64,000 nt of DNA from an uncultured Thiotrichaceae bacterium (GTDB lineage Bacteria > Pseudomonadota > Gammaproteobacteria > Thiotrichales > Thiotrichaceae), in NCBI GenBank assembly GCA_937925855.1, contig CALAMO010000025.1, positions 22,772-86,771 on the forward strand, read 5' to 3'. Every line of letters begins with the position of its first letter. Position 1 is the first letter of the stretch. A program made the translations under genes and the position numbers. Under the pieces are notes generated by a model that made no database searches, was not told the origin of the DNA, and saw nothing but the letters and a program-made list of their open reading frames with translations. Shown here in pieces: positions 9,064 through 18,535 of the stretch.

Positions 9064-10458
9064 TCAGAACTGGTAATTCACTGAAACAGCGACACCCAGT
9101 ACATCAGAATCGACATCAGCACGGGTGGTGTAGTCTGAGCTACCCGGTGCGGTATAGTTGATTGAGGCATCAGACGGCTTAACCAGTGACAAACCGGCAT
9201 CAATGGAAAAACGCTTGTTGATCTGGTAAGAACCACCGGCTGAAATCCACAGGTTATCCGCACTCGGTGCGCGCGGGGTACGGTTATTCGGGCCGGGCGT
9301 TGGCACGGGATCCATCGCAATACCGGTGCGCAGGCGTATTTTCTCATTCAGCTGATAAGTCGCGCCAACGCCATAGCGTACGGTATCTTTCCACTGCAAA
9401 TCAGTAACTGAATCGGCAGCTACCGTGTCGGGGAACTTAATCCGAATTTCTGGAATCGACGACCACTGTGTCCAGGTAACATCACCGTGTACGGTGAGTT
9501 TGTCATTCACACTGTGTGCGACGGAAAATGAGGCAGAAGCCGGTAACTTAAGCTTTGCTTCTGCATCCTGGTCGTTCAGACCCGCACTGCCGAGAACGGC
9601 ACTGCCCAGTGCGTTCAGCTTGGGGTTGTGTGAGAAATCTGCCTCACCTTCCAGCTCCAGCGTCACCGGAGAGCGTAGACCGAGTGACAGGGTGGTAGAC
9701 GCCATCGGACGATAAACAACACCAAAATTGGCACCCACGCCCACGCCTTTGGCTTCAATGCTGACCTTACCATCGTCACCGACTTGAGACGAAGCGGTGA
9801 GTCCTAGATTTGTACAGGTATTGCCGGGTAGGGCACCGCCGCTGCCCTGAACAATCAGGGAGCAGGCCAGAAATGAATCAATGGCCCGGCCCAATATTGC
9901 GGAACCCACCTGAACATTGACACCCGCACCGATCTCAAACTGATCGTTTAGCTTGTACGCCACCGCTGGATTAATATTAATGGCTGAGAGTGCTGATTCA
10001 GTGGCTTCATAGCGTGTGAAGCTGTCGTCGTCATACTCCGTTGAAATACCGAAGGGTACGTTGACACCGACACCGTAGACTAGCCCGTTCATTATTTCGC
10101 CGCCGCGATAAAAGAAACTTGGGGTAGCAGATATGCCGCCGGGCTCGCCAAGATTATTACCTATAATTGGCGTGCCGCCTGCGGCACTTGGCACCGTACT
10201 GCCCGTATTGGTGACTTCAACTTCTGTACTGAGTAAAGCCGCACCGCCGTTGATCTGCCGGCCATCTAGTGAAAACAACAGCGCCGGATTATAAAACATG
10301 GCCGAAGCGTCTTCGGCCATGGCATGGCCTGTTGCCGCGTTACCGGCCACGCTGCCACTTTGTATGGTGACCCCAAAACCACCCGCATTGACCTGCCCGG
10401 TTAGACCTATAAATAGTGCCGCACATAGGGGATTTAGTAATAAGTTTTTGTTGCGCAT
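9064..10458 (-). CDS. FadL/TodX-family outer membrane transporter
   Basis: A 464-residue outer membrane beta-barrel of the OmpP1/FadL/TodX group, which takes up long-chain fatty acids or other hydrophobic compounds. The signal peptide ends near VNAGGFG, followed by the family N-terminus SGSVAGNAATGHA and AEDASAMFYNPALL, which forms the hatch. The C-terminus ends in aromatic F, as barrels usually do. The start at 10458 was chosen over the upstream ATG at 10524 because GAGGAGG sits just before it and the signal peptide begins there. It is divergent from a lipoprotein hydrolase gene, which may act on related lipids. The substrate is unknown. Confidence 0.88.
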   Translation of the reverse strand: MRNKNLLLNPLCAALFIGLTGQVNAGGFGVTIQSGSVAGNAATGHAMAEDASAMFYNPALLFSLDGRQINGGAALLSTEVEVTNTGSTVPSAAGGTPIIGNNLGEPGGISATPSFFYRGGEIMNGLVYGVGVNVPFGISTEYDDDSFTRYEATESALSAININPAVAYKLNDQFEIGAGVNVQVGSAILGRAIDSFLACSLIVQGSGGALPGNTCTNLGLTASSQVGDDGKVSIEAKGVGVGANFGVVYRPMASTTLSLGLRSPVTLELEGEADFSHNPKLNALGSAVLGSAGLNDQDAEAKLKLPASASFSVAHSVNDKLTVHGDVTWTQWSSIPEIRIKFPDTVAADSVTDLQWKDTVRYGVGATYQLNEKIRLRTGIAMDPVPTPGPNNRTPRAPSADNLWISAGGSYQINKRFSIDAGLSLVKPSDASINYTAPGSSDYTTRADVDSDVLGVAVSVNYQF

Positions 10459-10574
10459 TGACCGCTCCTCCTCGATAACTATCCGAATACCGGCCAAATT
10501 AACGGTATTGCATAACATTAGCAATCGTTTTTTGTTTGTGTAATTATGCCTTCCTCGGAACAGGAGGAGCTGAC

Positions 10575-11957
10575 ATGTTGACTCAATTGAAATTAATATC
10601 CCTTATTATGGTTGCTGCGCTTGGCTTGCAGGCTTGTGGCGATGATGACTCACGCACGGCCAATGCGCCGCAACAATTATTAAACGTTAATGCCGCGGTG
10701 TACGGTCAATTACGCGCCGCTAGTGGAGATATTAACGATCTCTTCAATAATTTAGGTGCGACCAATAATGACGGTCTGTGTGACGTAAAAGTGCATCGCA
10801 TCAGTTTCAATACGGTCGGTGGGGCGGGAGAGGCCACCACCTCCAGCGGTGTCTTCATGCTGCCGCATGGTACGAGTGCACAGTGTGCGGGTGAGCGCCC
10901 AGTAGTGCTGTATGCTCACGGCACCAACACTTATAAAAGCTACGATTTATCCCGCTTTGTTCCCGCACCCGACAGCGTACCGAATCCTGCTTCTCAGGAA
11001 GGAATGTTATTGTTGGCGGCCTATGCCTCTAAAGGCTATGCGGTCATCGCGCCGAACTACGCGGGTTACTCTGATTCCTCATTGGATTATCACCCCTACC
11101 TGAGTGAAGTCCAGCAAAGTACTGAAATGATGAATGCGCTGGATCATGTGCGTGAATATGCCGGTATGCTGGGCGCTAACCTATCCTCAGAGTTGTTTAT
11201 CACCGGGCTGTCGCAGGGGGGCTACGTGGCAATGGCGACGCATAAAGCACTGGAAGCCAGCGGTCAAAAGGTGACGGCGTCCATGCCCGTCTCTGGGCCT
11301 TATGCCATGTTGGATTTCATCGATTCTGTTTTTGCGGGTTATGTGAATGGTGGGGCGACTACCTTTGCGCCGATGGCCTTAACCGCGCTGGATAAGTCTG
11401 ATGACATTTATACGGATCCGAGCGAAGTTTATGCCACCGCTTATGCGGGTACCGCAGAAAATTCCCTGCCGCGTGCGGGTGGTTTTGGTACGGCAAATTT
11501 ACCGCCGAGTGCATTATTTAGCGATACCAGCATGCCGGGCCTGCCTGCGGGCGCTAACCCTGGTGGTTTTGGTGCCAATCATTTGCTAGCGGACAGTTTC
11601 CGCAGTGCTTATTTGGCTGACGTGGTCGCTAATCCTACCAGTCCTGACTATAAGTTTAGGAAGGTCATTCAGTCCATGGACTTACGCAATTGGACGCCAA
11701 GTGCACCCATGCTGCTGTGTGGCGCTAAGAATGATCCTGTGGTGTATTACACGAACACCGAGAAAATGGCGGCTTATTGGCCGGCCTTGGTGACCGGAGG
11801 ACTGGTCAGAACGGTCGATTTGGCTGCTGATCCAAACGGTACATTTGCACAAATGCCTGTTGAAGGCGTCCATGTTGCTACCGGTTTGGCCTGTGCAGGT
11901 CTCGGCTTGGGCTTTTTCCAGGCTATTAGCGCAGGCACGTCTGCCAGCATAAATTAG
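10575..11957 (+). CDS. Lipoprotein alpha/beta hydrolase
   Basis: A 460-residue secreted lipoprotein: the signal peptide ends LQAC (cysteine at about residue 21). The alpha/beta hydrolase fold follows with VVLYAHGTNT (oxyanion region), the nucleophile elbow GLSQGG (FITGLSQGGYVAMATH, about residue 218), a late aspartate in LLCGAKNDPVVY and a C-terminal histidine in EGVHVATG. This completes a Ser-Asp-His triad of an esterase or lipase type. The start at 10575 has AGGAGG ten bases upstream, better than the frame's first ATG at 10536. It is followed after 22 bp by the sugar kinase gene, probably co-transcribed. Confidence 0.82.
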   Translation: MLTQLKLISLIMVAALGLQACGDDDSRTANAPQQLLNVNAAVYGQLRAASGDINDLFNNLGATNNDGLCDVKVHRISFNTVGGAGEATTSSGVFMLPHGTSAQCAGERPVVLYAHGTNTYKSYDLSRFVPAPDSVPNPASQEGMLLLAAYASKGYAVIAPNYAGYSDSSLDYHPYLSEVQQSTEMMNALDHVREYAGMLGANLSSELFITGLSQGGYVAMATHKALEASGQKVTASMPVSGPYAMLDFIDSVFAGYVNGGATTFAPMALTALDKSDDIYTDPSEVYATAYAGTAENSLPRAGGFGTANLPPSALFSDTSMPGLPAGANPGGFGANHLLADSFRSAYLADVVANPTSPDYKFRKVIQSMDLRNWTPSAPMLLCGAKNDPVVYYTNTEKMAAYWPALVTGGLVRTVDLAADPNGTFAQMPVEGVHVATGLACAGLGLGFFQAISAGTSASIN

Positions 11958-11979
11958 TCTATATTGCGTTAATGGATAA

Positions 11980-12936
11980 ATGGATAACGACATAAATTAT
12001 ATTGTCTGTGGCGAAGCCCTGTTTGATGTATTCATTGAGCAGGGTGTAGCCGCTAACGCAACCGCCGTTCCTCTGGATGCCAGAGTTGGCGGTTCCCCGT
12101 TCAATGTCGCGATTGGCCTGGCGCGCCTTAATCGAAAGGCGGCCCTGTTGGCAGGTGTTTCCAGCGATTTTCTGGGCAGCCGGTTGGTGGCAGTACTTGA
12201 ATCAGAGCAGGTGTCCACCGATTACATCGTGCGCAAAGAGGCACCCACAACGTTGGCATTAATTAATGTCGACCAGCAAGGCGTGCCTTCCTATGCGTTT
12301 TATGGTGCAGGTGCGGCAGACCGCTCTTTGTTACCCGCAGATGTGGCTATCGAACCACCGCCAATGACTGCGTTGCATCTCGGTTCTTATTCTATTGTGG
12401 CGCAACCCACCGCGGATTCGCTACTCACGCTGGTGCAGCGCTGTAGCGGTCACTGCTTGATCTCCCTTGATCCTAATATTAGACCGGTGGTCGAGCCAGA
12501 TATGAACGTTTGGCGTAAACGTCTGGAAATCTTGGTACCTTTGGTTGATATGATTAAGGTGAGTGACGAGGATTTGGCAGCGCTTTACCCAGAACATAAG
12601 CCGGAAGCAGTGACGGCGAGGTGGCTGGCGGCAGGCGCTAAATTAGTGGTGCTGACTCGCGGCGGTGACGGCGCTTCGATGTGGAGTCAGCACGGTCATG
12701 CCGACATTAGCACGCCTGAGGTGGACATAGTCGATACCGTGGGCGCAGGCGATACGTTTCAGGCTGCGCTGCTAGACTCCGTAGGTAATTTGTATCAGAA
12801 AAACCCCGAATCATGGGCCAAGTCGCTAGATGGTGCACAGCTGGCCACTCTGGGTATTTTTTCGGCAGCGGCGGCGGCGATTACTTGTTCGCGCAGTGGG
12901 GCTGATCTGCCACGTCGGGATGAAATCGTGCTGTAA
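11980..12936 (+). CDS. PfkB-family carbohydrate kinase (fructokinase-like)
   Basis: A 318-residue cytosolic sugar kinase of the ribokinase/PfkB family. The N-terminus CGEALFD followed by GGSPFNVAIGLARL matches PfkB signature 1. The C-terminal signature VDTVGAGDTFQAALL contains the catalytic aspartate of GAGD. This layout is closest to fructokinases, which make fructose-6-phosphate from fructose, but the substrate cannot be fixed from sequence. It lies 22 bp after the lipoprotein hydrolase gene. A 214-bp gap without a recognised gene separates it from the antiporter operon. Confidence 0.85.
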   Translation: MDNDINYIVCGEALFDVFIEQGVAANATAVPLDARVGGSPFNVAIGLARLNRKAALLAGVSSDFLGSRLVAVLESEQVSTDYIVRKEAPTTLALINVDQQGVPSYAFYGAGAADRSLLPADVAIEPPPMTALHLGSYSIVAQPTADSLLTLVQRCSGHCLISLDPNIRPVVEPDMNVWRKRLEILVPLVDMIKVSDEDLAALYPEHKPEAVTARWLAAGAKLVVLTRGGDGASMWSQHGHADISTPEVDIVDTVGAGDTFQAALLDSVGNLYQKNPESWAKSLDGAQLATLGIFSAAAAAITCSRSGADLPRRDEIVL

Positions 12937-13150
12937 CATTCCCTGTGCTGGGCGCTGATGACATTCAAAGCGATCGATAGAAAGGGTCATTACTTTTTGG
13001 AAATTGCTTAGAAGTGCCCTAAAGGCCGAAACGATTCCGGTTTATGGTCATTTTACCTGTAAAGTTGCTAATCTATCATTCCGGGGCCTCATGGCATGCA
13101 AGGCAGTGACTTGCTCGCCAAGGACTATTTAATTAGCAGGTGCAGATGTT

Positions 13151-13633
13151 ATGTCACTTTATCTGAGGGTGTTAACTGTTGGGCTGGTCTGCTTCTGGTT
13201 ATTGCTGTCTGGCTTTTGGTACAAACCCCTAATACTCATTCTGGGTCTATTTTCGGTGGCGCTGACCGCTTATCTGGCGATGCGCATTGAGCGTGTTTAT
13301 TCCCTGCGCTCGGTCACTAAAATTTTTATTCGCGTCCCACTGTATATGGTTTGGGTCTCTTGGGAAGTCGTTAAAACCACGTTGGATGTCGTGAAGCGTA
13401 TCTGGCTGCCCAAACGTTATCCGATTAGCCCAACCTTGGCTAATGTACCGATGACGCAGCAAACCCGGCTAGGTAAAACGATTTATGCCAATTCGATTAC
13501 GCTCACCCCAGGCACCGTATCGGTCAGGTTTGAACAGGACGGCAAGCTATTAGTCCACGCGCTCACCGCTGATTCAATGGATGATCTTAAGGCGGGCGGA
13601 ATGGATTCCCGCGTTTCTGATTTGGAGGAATAA
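13151..13633 (+). CDS. mrpE: Mrp-type Na+/H+ antiporter subunit E
   Basis: A 160-residue membrane protein with two to three N-terminal helices (residues 5-50) and the MrpE/MnhE pattern FIRVPLYMVWVSWEVVKTTL and LANVPMTQQT, then TLTPGTVSV (about residue 115). MrpE is a small structural subunit of the multi-subunit sodium/proton antiporter of the inner membrane. It is the first gene of the cluster and is followed after 2 bp by mrpF, whose ribosome site GGAGG lies inside this gene's 3' end. Confidence 0.9.
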   Translation: MSLYLRVLTVGLVCFWLLLSGFWYKPLILILGLFSVALTAYLAMRIERVYSLRSVTKIFIRVPLYMVWVSWEVVKTTLDVVKRIWLPKRYPISPTLANVPMTQQTRLGKTIYANSITLTPGTVSVRFEQDGKLLVHALTADSMDDLKAGGMDSRVSDLEE

Positions 13634-13635
13634 GC

Positions 13636-13914
13636 ATGATGTTTGCTGCGACTTGTCTGGCATTGCTCGTCATCATGGCGATTGCCTTGATTCGCGCCTT
13701 TATTGGCCCCAGCGTTTATGATCGGATTATGGCGGTTAACATGTTTGGTACTAAGACCGTATTATTTATCGCTGTGTTTGGCTTCTTTAGTGGCCGCCCG
13801 GAGTTTCTTGATATTGCGCTGGTCTACGCGCTGATTAATTTTATTGGTGTGATTGCAGTGCTGCGTTTAGTCGAGCGCGTCACGCATACTGGCACTGGGG
13901 CGGGGCCCAAATGA
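13636..13914 (+). CDS. mrpF: Mrp-type antiporter subunit F
   Basis: A 92-residue protein with three predicted helices and the MrpF hallmark GPSVYDRIMAVN near residues 25-36. It forms part of the MrpEFG subcomplex of the antiporter. GGAGG at 13624-13628 sets the start at 13636. Its stop overlaps the mrpG start by four bases (ATGA), indicating translational coupling. Confidence 0.92.
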   Translation: MMFAATCLALLVIMAIALIRAFIGPSVYDRIMAVNMFGTKTVLFIAVFGFFSGRPEFLDIALVYALINFIGVIAVLRLVERVTHTGTGAGPK

Positions 13915-14240
13915 GTTTGATTATTGATGGACTGAGCTGGCTACTGCTGATGTGTGGGGCGTTCCTGGGTATTTCTGGGGCGGTGGGCACGGTGCGTTTC
14001 CCCGATTTTTATACCCGTGTGCATGCCAGCAGCGTGGCCGACACGCTGTGTGCGGCGCTGATTATTCTGGGGCTGATTCTGCAAGCCGGTTTTAGCTTGG
14101 TGAGCGTGAAGTTAATCTTTATTCTGGCGTTCTTGTGGTACACCAGCCCAGCGGCTAGCCACGCCATGGTGCGCGCCGCTCACTTTATGAATGTGAAGCC
14201 CTATCTGCTGAATAAGGGGAAACCGCCATCGAAGCCCTGA
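13911..14240 (+). CDS. mrpG: Mrp-type antiporter subunit G
   Basis: A 109-residue protein with three helices and the MrpG/PhaG signature GTVRFPDFYTRVHASSVADT (about residues 25-44), equivalent to a NuoK-neighbour subunit in the Mrp complex. The start overlaps mrpF by ATGA. Its stop lies just before the first ATG of the next gene, but the coding frame of that next gene probably begins inside mrpG's last codons. Confidence 0.92.
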   Translation: MSLIIDGLSWLLLMCGAFLGISGAVGTVRFPDFYTRVHASSVADTLCAALIILGLILQAGFSLVSVKLIFILAFLWYTSPAASHAMVRAAHFMNVKPYLLNKGKPPSKP

Positions 14241-14260
14241 TTACCACCGTTCTATTCACT

Positions 14261-15208
14261 ATGTTAGCGGCCACGGCGATTGCGGTTATCCGACAGCACA
14301 GCCTGTTCGCGATTGTGATGTTATTTGGTATATACAGCCTGCTATCCGCCAGTATTTTTGTGGTGCTGGACGCCGTTGATGTCGCCTTTACCGAGGCCGC
14401 TGTGGGTGCAGGTATTTCTACCATGTTGATGCTGGGTACGCTGGTGATCACCGGCCACCATGAGCGTACGCCAAAGCATGGCCCTGTACTGCCGCTGGTG
14501 GTGGTTATGCTGACAGGGGCTGTGCTGGTGTGGGGCACGCTGGATATGCCGCCGTTTGGCGCGGCAGATAATCCGGTGCACCAACACGTCGCGCCCCGCT
14601 ATATCGAAGATTCGCCCCAGGAAGTGGGCATCCCTAATATGGTCACTTCGGTGTTGGCGAGCTATCGGGCCTATGACACCATGGGGGAAGTCATCGTCGT
14701 GTTTGCGGCGCTGGTTGGCGTGCTGGCCTTAATCGGTATTCGTGAACAGAAATCACCGCGCCCAGTGTCTACGACCGATGATAAGCCGCCGCGCCCTGTG
14801 CTACAGGTGATGGCAAAGCTGTTGATTCCCTACATTATGATTTTTGCGCTGTATGTCCAGTTTCATGGGGAATACGGGCCGGGTGGTGGCTTTCAGGCCG
14901 GTGTTATTTTTGCTTCAGCGATTATTCTCTATGTGCTGACTTTTGGGCTAGATGATGCGTATGCGCTGGTTGCTCCCAGCGTGCTGCGTCCTTTGGCTGC
15001 GCTTGGGGTGCTGTTGTATGGTGGCACTGGAGTGGTCACTATGCTAATGGGTGGGACGTTTCTGAATTACAGTGTGTTGGCAGATGACCCGGTACAGGGC
15101 CAGCTATATGGCATTATTGCCATTGAGTTTGGCGTTGGTCTGACGGTGGCGACGGTGATGATGTTGATCTTTTATGCCTTCATTAGCCGAGGGGAGAAAG
15201 CCGCATGA
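14261..15208 (+). CDS. mrpB: MrpA-tail/MrpB fused antiporter subunit (start uncertain)
   Basis: At least 315 residues. The N-terminal part resembles the DUF4040 tail normally carried at the end of MrpA (FTEAAVGAGISTMLMLGTLV). The C-terminal third resembles MrpB/MnhB (QFHGEYGPGGGFQAGVIFA). Both belong to the helical core near the ion pathway. The first ATG is 14261, but in-frame coding-like sequence (EALITTVLF) extends upstream, and AAGGGG at about 14214-14219 lies the right distance before an ATC codon at 14228. Translation may begin there on a rare codon, or an ATG was lost. The gene overlaps mrpC by four bases. Confidence 0.85.
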   Translation: MLAATAIAVIRQHSLFAIVMLFGIYSLLSASIFVVLDAVDVAFTEAAVGAGISTMLMLGTLVITGHHERTPKHGPVLPLVVVMLTGAVLVWGTLDMPPFGAADNPVHQHVAPRYIEDSPQEVGIPNMVTSVLASYRAYDTMGEVIVVFAALVGVLALIGIREQKSPRPVSTTDDKPPRPVLQVMAKLLIPYIMIFALYVQFHGEYGPGGGFQAGVIFASAIILYVLTFGLDDAYALVAPSVLRPLAALGVLLYGGTGVVTMLMGGTFLNYSVLADDPVQGQLYGIIAIEFGVGLTVATVMMLIFYAFISRGEKAA

Positions 15209-15597
15209 TGCTCGATTTCTTCGACCTCTATAATTACTGGGTGGTTATTTTTCTGATGATGGCTGGTTTTTATACGCTTATCGCCTATGACAACCTGATT
15301 AAAAAAATTATTGGCCTGAATATTTTTCAAAGTGCGGTTTTCATGCTTTATATTTCAGTGGGTAAAGTCAGCGGTGGGAGCGAGCCAATCGCTGCGGATA
15401 ATATCGAGCTGTATTCTAATCCACTGCCCCATGTGCTGATACTGACCGCGATTGTGGTCGGCGTGGCGACAACTGCGCTGGGCCTAGCGCTGACCATTCG
15501 AATTAAAGAAGCTTACGGCACCATCAATGAAAACGATATTGTGCAGATGAATCGGGATGCTGAAGCTGAGAAAGCACAGGAGTGGGGCCGGGAATGA
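15205..15597 (+). CDS. mrpC: Mrp-type antiporter subunit C
   Basis: A 130-residue NuoK-like subunit with three helices. Recognisable stretches are IKKIIGLNIFQSAVFMLYIS and PLPHVLILTAIVVGVATTAL, as in MrpC/MnhC. The start overlaps the preceding gene (ATGATG, so 15205 or 15208) and the stop overlaps the mrpD start in a further ATGA. The polar C-terminal 20 residues are cytosolic. Confidence 0.93.
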   Translation: MMLDFFDLYNYWVVIFLMMAGFYTLIAYDNLIKKIIGLNIFQSAVFMLYISVGKVSGGSEPIAADNIELYSNPLPHVLILTAIVVGVATTALGLALTIRIKEAYGTINENDIVQMNRDAEAEKAQEWGRE

Positions 15598-17072
15598 GCA
15601 TGCATTTGCCTGCCTTACAGGTGATTATACCGCTGCTGTTGGCAGCCGTGATCTTTCTATTTAATAACGCCCGTATTGCTTATATCGTCAGTGTAGCGGC
15701 GAGCTGGCTTTGCTTGGCGATTGCGATCCAACTCCTCCTCCTGGTGAACGACGGCTCGGTCATTGAGTATGCGTTTGGTGGCTGGGAACCGCCCTGGGGC
15801 ATTGCTTATAATGTTGATCAGCTGAATGCGTTTGTGCTGGTGATTGTGTCAGGTATCGCGGCGATTATGTTCCCGTTTTCCTGGCGTAGTATTCAGGCTG
15901 AGATACCGGCGTCGCTGCACGTTTTGTTTTATACCGCGCTGCTGCTATGTCTGGCTGGTTTATTGGGTATGACGATTACTGGCGATGCCTTTAACTTCTT
16001 CGTGCTGCTGGAAATCTCCTCGCTGGCGACATACACCCTGATTAGTTTGGGTAAGGATCGGCGTTCACTCAGTGCGGCTTTCCAGTATTTAATTATGGGC
16101 ACCATTGGCGGCACATTTATTCTGCTGGGGGTGGGGCTGTTATATACCCTGACCGGCACCTTGAATATGGCTGATCTGGCGGAACGCATTGGGCCGTTAC
16201 AGGCGTCGCGTACGCTCCAGGCTGCATTTGCCTTTCTGGTCGTCGGTATCGGCTTGAAGCTGGCGATGTTTCCGCTACATCTTTGGCTGCCCGGTGCTTA
16301 TGCCACCGCGCCCTCGGTGGTGTCTGCCTTTTTGGCGGCGACGGCGACTAAGGTGGCGGTCTATGCACTGCTGCGCTTTATGTTCGGCGTGTTCGGCGCG
16401 GACTTTGCCTACGGTGAGATGCACGTCGAACTCATGTTGGTATCACTCGCGCTGGTGTCGGTGCTATTTGCGTCGCTGATTGCGTTGTTGCAGCGTGGCG
16501 TTAAGCGCATGCTGGCGTACTCCTCACTGGCGCAGATCGGGTATATGCTGCTTGGGATTGGCTTGGCTAATGTCAGTGGCTTGACCGCAACCTTGCTGCA
16601 TTTGTTTAACCATGCGCTGATGAAAGGCGTGCTGTTTCTGGCGTTGGCCATGGTTTTTTACCGTACCGGTGGTTCTTCCATGCGCCATATGAGTGGCTTG
16701 GGCAGGCAAATGCCCTGGACGATGGCCGCGTTTGTGGTCGGTGGTTTGAGTCTAATTGGGGTGCCGTTGACCGTGGGCTTTATTTCTAAGTGGTACCTGA
16801 TTTTGGCGAGTATTGAACGCGGCTGGTGGCCGGTGACCGCAGTGATCCTGGTGGCTTCACTGATTGCGGTCATGTATATCTGGCGCGTGGTGGAGGTGGC
16901 CTACTTCAAGGAGCGCCCCGCCGACCTGCCCACTGTTAGTGAAGCCCCGCTGAGCCTACTACTGCCGACCTGGACGCTGGTGGCGGCTAATATTTACTTC
17001 GGTATTAACGCCTCTGTCACCACGGGGATTGCGCAAAATGTGGCGCAGACTCTGCTCGGAGGTGTGCAATGA
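15594..17072 (+). CDS. mrpD: Mrp-type antiporter subunit D (first ND5-like subunit)
   Basis: A 492-residue polytopic membrane protein of the proton-conducting NuoL/M/N and MrpA/D family, with about 14 helices. The conserved TM5 glutamate is in FFVLLEISSLATY, the TM7 lysine in GLKLAMFPLHLWLPGAY, and the TM8-12 region includes RMLAYSSLAQIGYMLLGIGL. The start at 15594 gives the ATGA overlap with mrpC; an upstream in-frame GTG (15582) is less likely. The stop overlaps the next gene by four bases. Confidence 0.92.
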   Translation: MSMHLPALQVIIPLLLAAVIFLFNNARIAYIVSVAASWLCLAIAIQLLLLVNDGSVIEYAFGGWEPPWGIAYNVDQLNAFVLVIVSGIAAIMFPFSWRSIQAEIPASLHVLFYTALLLCLAGLLGMTITGDAFNFFVLLEISSLATYTLISLGKDRRSLSAAFQYLIMGTIGGTFILLGVGLLYTLTGTLNMADLAERIGPLQASRTLQAAFAFLVVGIGLKLAMFPLHLWLPGAYATAPSVVSAFLAATATKVAVYALLRFMFGVFGADFAYGEMHVELMLVSLALVSVLFASLIALLQRGVKRMLAYSSLAQIGYMLLGIGLANVSGLTATLLHLFNHALMKGVLFLALAMVFYRTGGSSMRHMSGLGRQMPWTMAAFVVGGLSLIGVPLTVGFISKWYLILASIERGWWPVTAVILVASLIAVMYIWRVVEVAYFKERPADLPTVSEAPLSLLLPTWTLVAANIYFGINASVTTGIAQNVAQTLLGGVQ

Positions 17073-18535
17073 TACCGCTTGATCAGCTGTTGCCACTGGC
17101 CGTGTTTGTGCCGCTGCTGGGAGCGGTGGGGATCTGGCTCTTTGGGTACGCGCCGAATATTCGCGAAGGGGCGACGCTGTTAACATCACTGGTCTTGCTG
17201 CTGGTGGTGGGCGGGTTATTGCCTGCCGTGCTGGCGGGTGAGCGTCCAACTTGGCTGCTGGTGGAGATGTTGCCGGGGCTAGAGCTGAAGTTTGTGCTGG
17301 AACCCCTGGGGATGCTGTTCGCTGGGGTGGCTGCGCTGCTGTGGCCGGTGGCTTCACTGTATTCTATCGGCTACATGCGCGGTAATAATGAGCAGCATCA
17401 GACGCGCTTCTATCTGTTTTTTGCTATCGCGATTGCTGCCTCTATGGGCATTGCTTTCGCCGGTAACTTAATCACCTTGTTTGTGTTCTATGAAATACTC
17501 ACGCTGTCGACCTATCCGCTGGTAACGCATAAAGGTAATGCTGATGCGCTCAAAGCGGGACGGGTGTATATGGGGATTTTGCTGGCGACTTCGGTGGGCC
17601 TGTTATTACCCGCGATTATTTGGACGTGGCAGGTGGCGGGCACGACTGATTTCGCGGCGGGCGGTATTATCGCTGATAAGCTCGGTGGTCCTATGCTTAC
17701 TGTGCTGGGCTTTCTGTTTATCTACGGTATCGGTAAGGCGGCGCTGATGCCGATGCAACGCTGGCTCCCCGCTGCCATGGTTGCACCAACGCCAGTTAGT
17801 GCCCTATTGCACGCCGTTGCGGTGGTAAAAGCTGGCGTCTTTAGTGTGGTGAAGGTCGTGGTTTATATCCTGGGCGTCGATACCCTAGCCGCTGCGCCGG
17901 GGATTGAATGGCTGCTGTATATTGCCGGTTTCACGATTGTGGCGGCGTCGACCATTGCCCTGCGACAGGATAATCTGAAGCGCCGTTTGGCCTATTCGAC
18001 GATTAGCCAGTTGTCCTACGTGATCATGGCGGCGATGATTTTGGCGCCTATCTCTATTGTCGGGGCCGCGTTGCATATTGTGGCGCACGCTTTTGGCAAG
18101 ATTACGCTGTTTTTTGCGGCTGGGGCCATTTATACCGCAGCGCATAAAACCAAGGTGAGTGAACTCAATGGGATCGGCCATCGCATGCCGTGGACAATGG
18201 GGGCGTTTACGATTGGCGCACTGTCTATGATCGGTGTGCCGCCTGCGGTGGGCTTTATTTCCAAATGGTATATTCTGATGGGGGCGTTTCAGGCCGAACA
18301 GAGGGTGGCCGTCGCGGTGATCATACTGTCGACCTTATTAAATGCGGCCTATTTCATGCCGATTATTTATGCTGCGTTTTTCAAAGCGCCTGCGCCTGGC
18401 GACCAACAGGTACACGGGGAGGCGCCGCTGCCAATTGTGCTCGCCTTAAGCGTGACCGCCGCCGCAACGCTGATCTTATTTTTATTCCCAGAAGTACCGT
18501 TTGCATTAGCGCAGGCGATTGGAGTGCAGCCATGA
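17069..18535 (+). CDS. Second ND5-like (MrpD/MrpA-type) antiporter subunit
   Basis: A 488-residue paralogue of the preceding subunit. It has about 14 helices, a TM5 glutamate in FVFYEILTLSTYP, a TM7 lysine in YGIGKAALMPMQRWLPAAM, and RRLAYSTISQLSYVIM in the second half. It could supply the role usually held by the N-terminal part of MrpA, since no full-length MrpA (about 770 residues or more) is encoded here. It is coupled by ATGA overlaps to genes on both sides. Confidence 0.88.
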   Translation: MIPLDQLLPLAVFVPLLGAVGIWLFGYAPNIREGATLLTSLVLLLVVGGLLPAVLAGERPTWLLVEMLPGLELKFVLEPLGMLFAGVAALLWPVASLYSIGYMRGNNEQHQTRFYLFFAIAIAASMGIAFAGNLITLFVFYEILTLSTYPLVTHKGNADALKAGRVYMGILLATSVGLLLPAIIWTWQVAGTTDFAAGGIIADKLGGPMLTVLGFLFIYGIGKAALMPMQRWLPAAMVAPTPVSALLHAVAVVKAGVFSVVKVVVYILGVDTLAAAPGIEWLLYIAGFTIVAASTIALRQDNLKRRLAYSTISQLSYVIMAAMILAPISIVGAALHIVAHAFGKITLFFAAGAIYTAAHKTKVSELNGIGHRMPWTMGAFTIGALSMIGVPPAVGFISKWYILMGAFQAEQRVAVAVIILSTLLNAAYFMPIIYAAFFKAPAPGDQQVHGEAPLPIVLALSVTAAATLILFLFPEVPFALAQAIGVQP

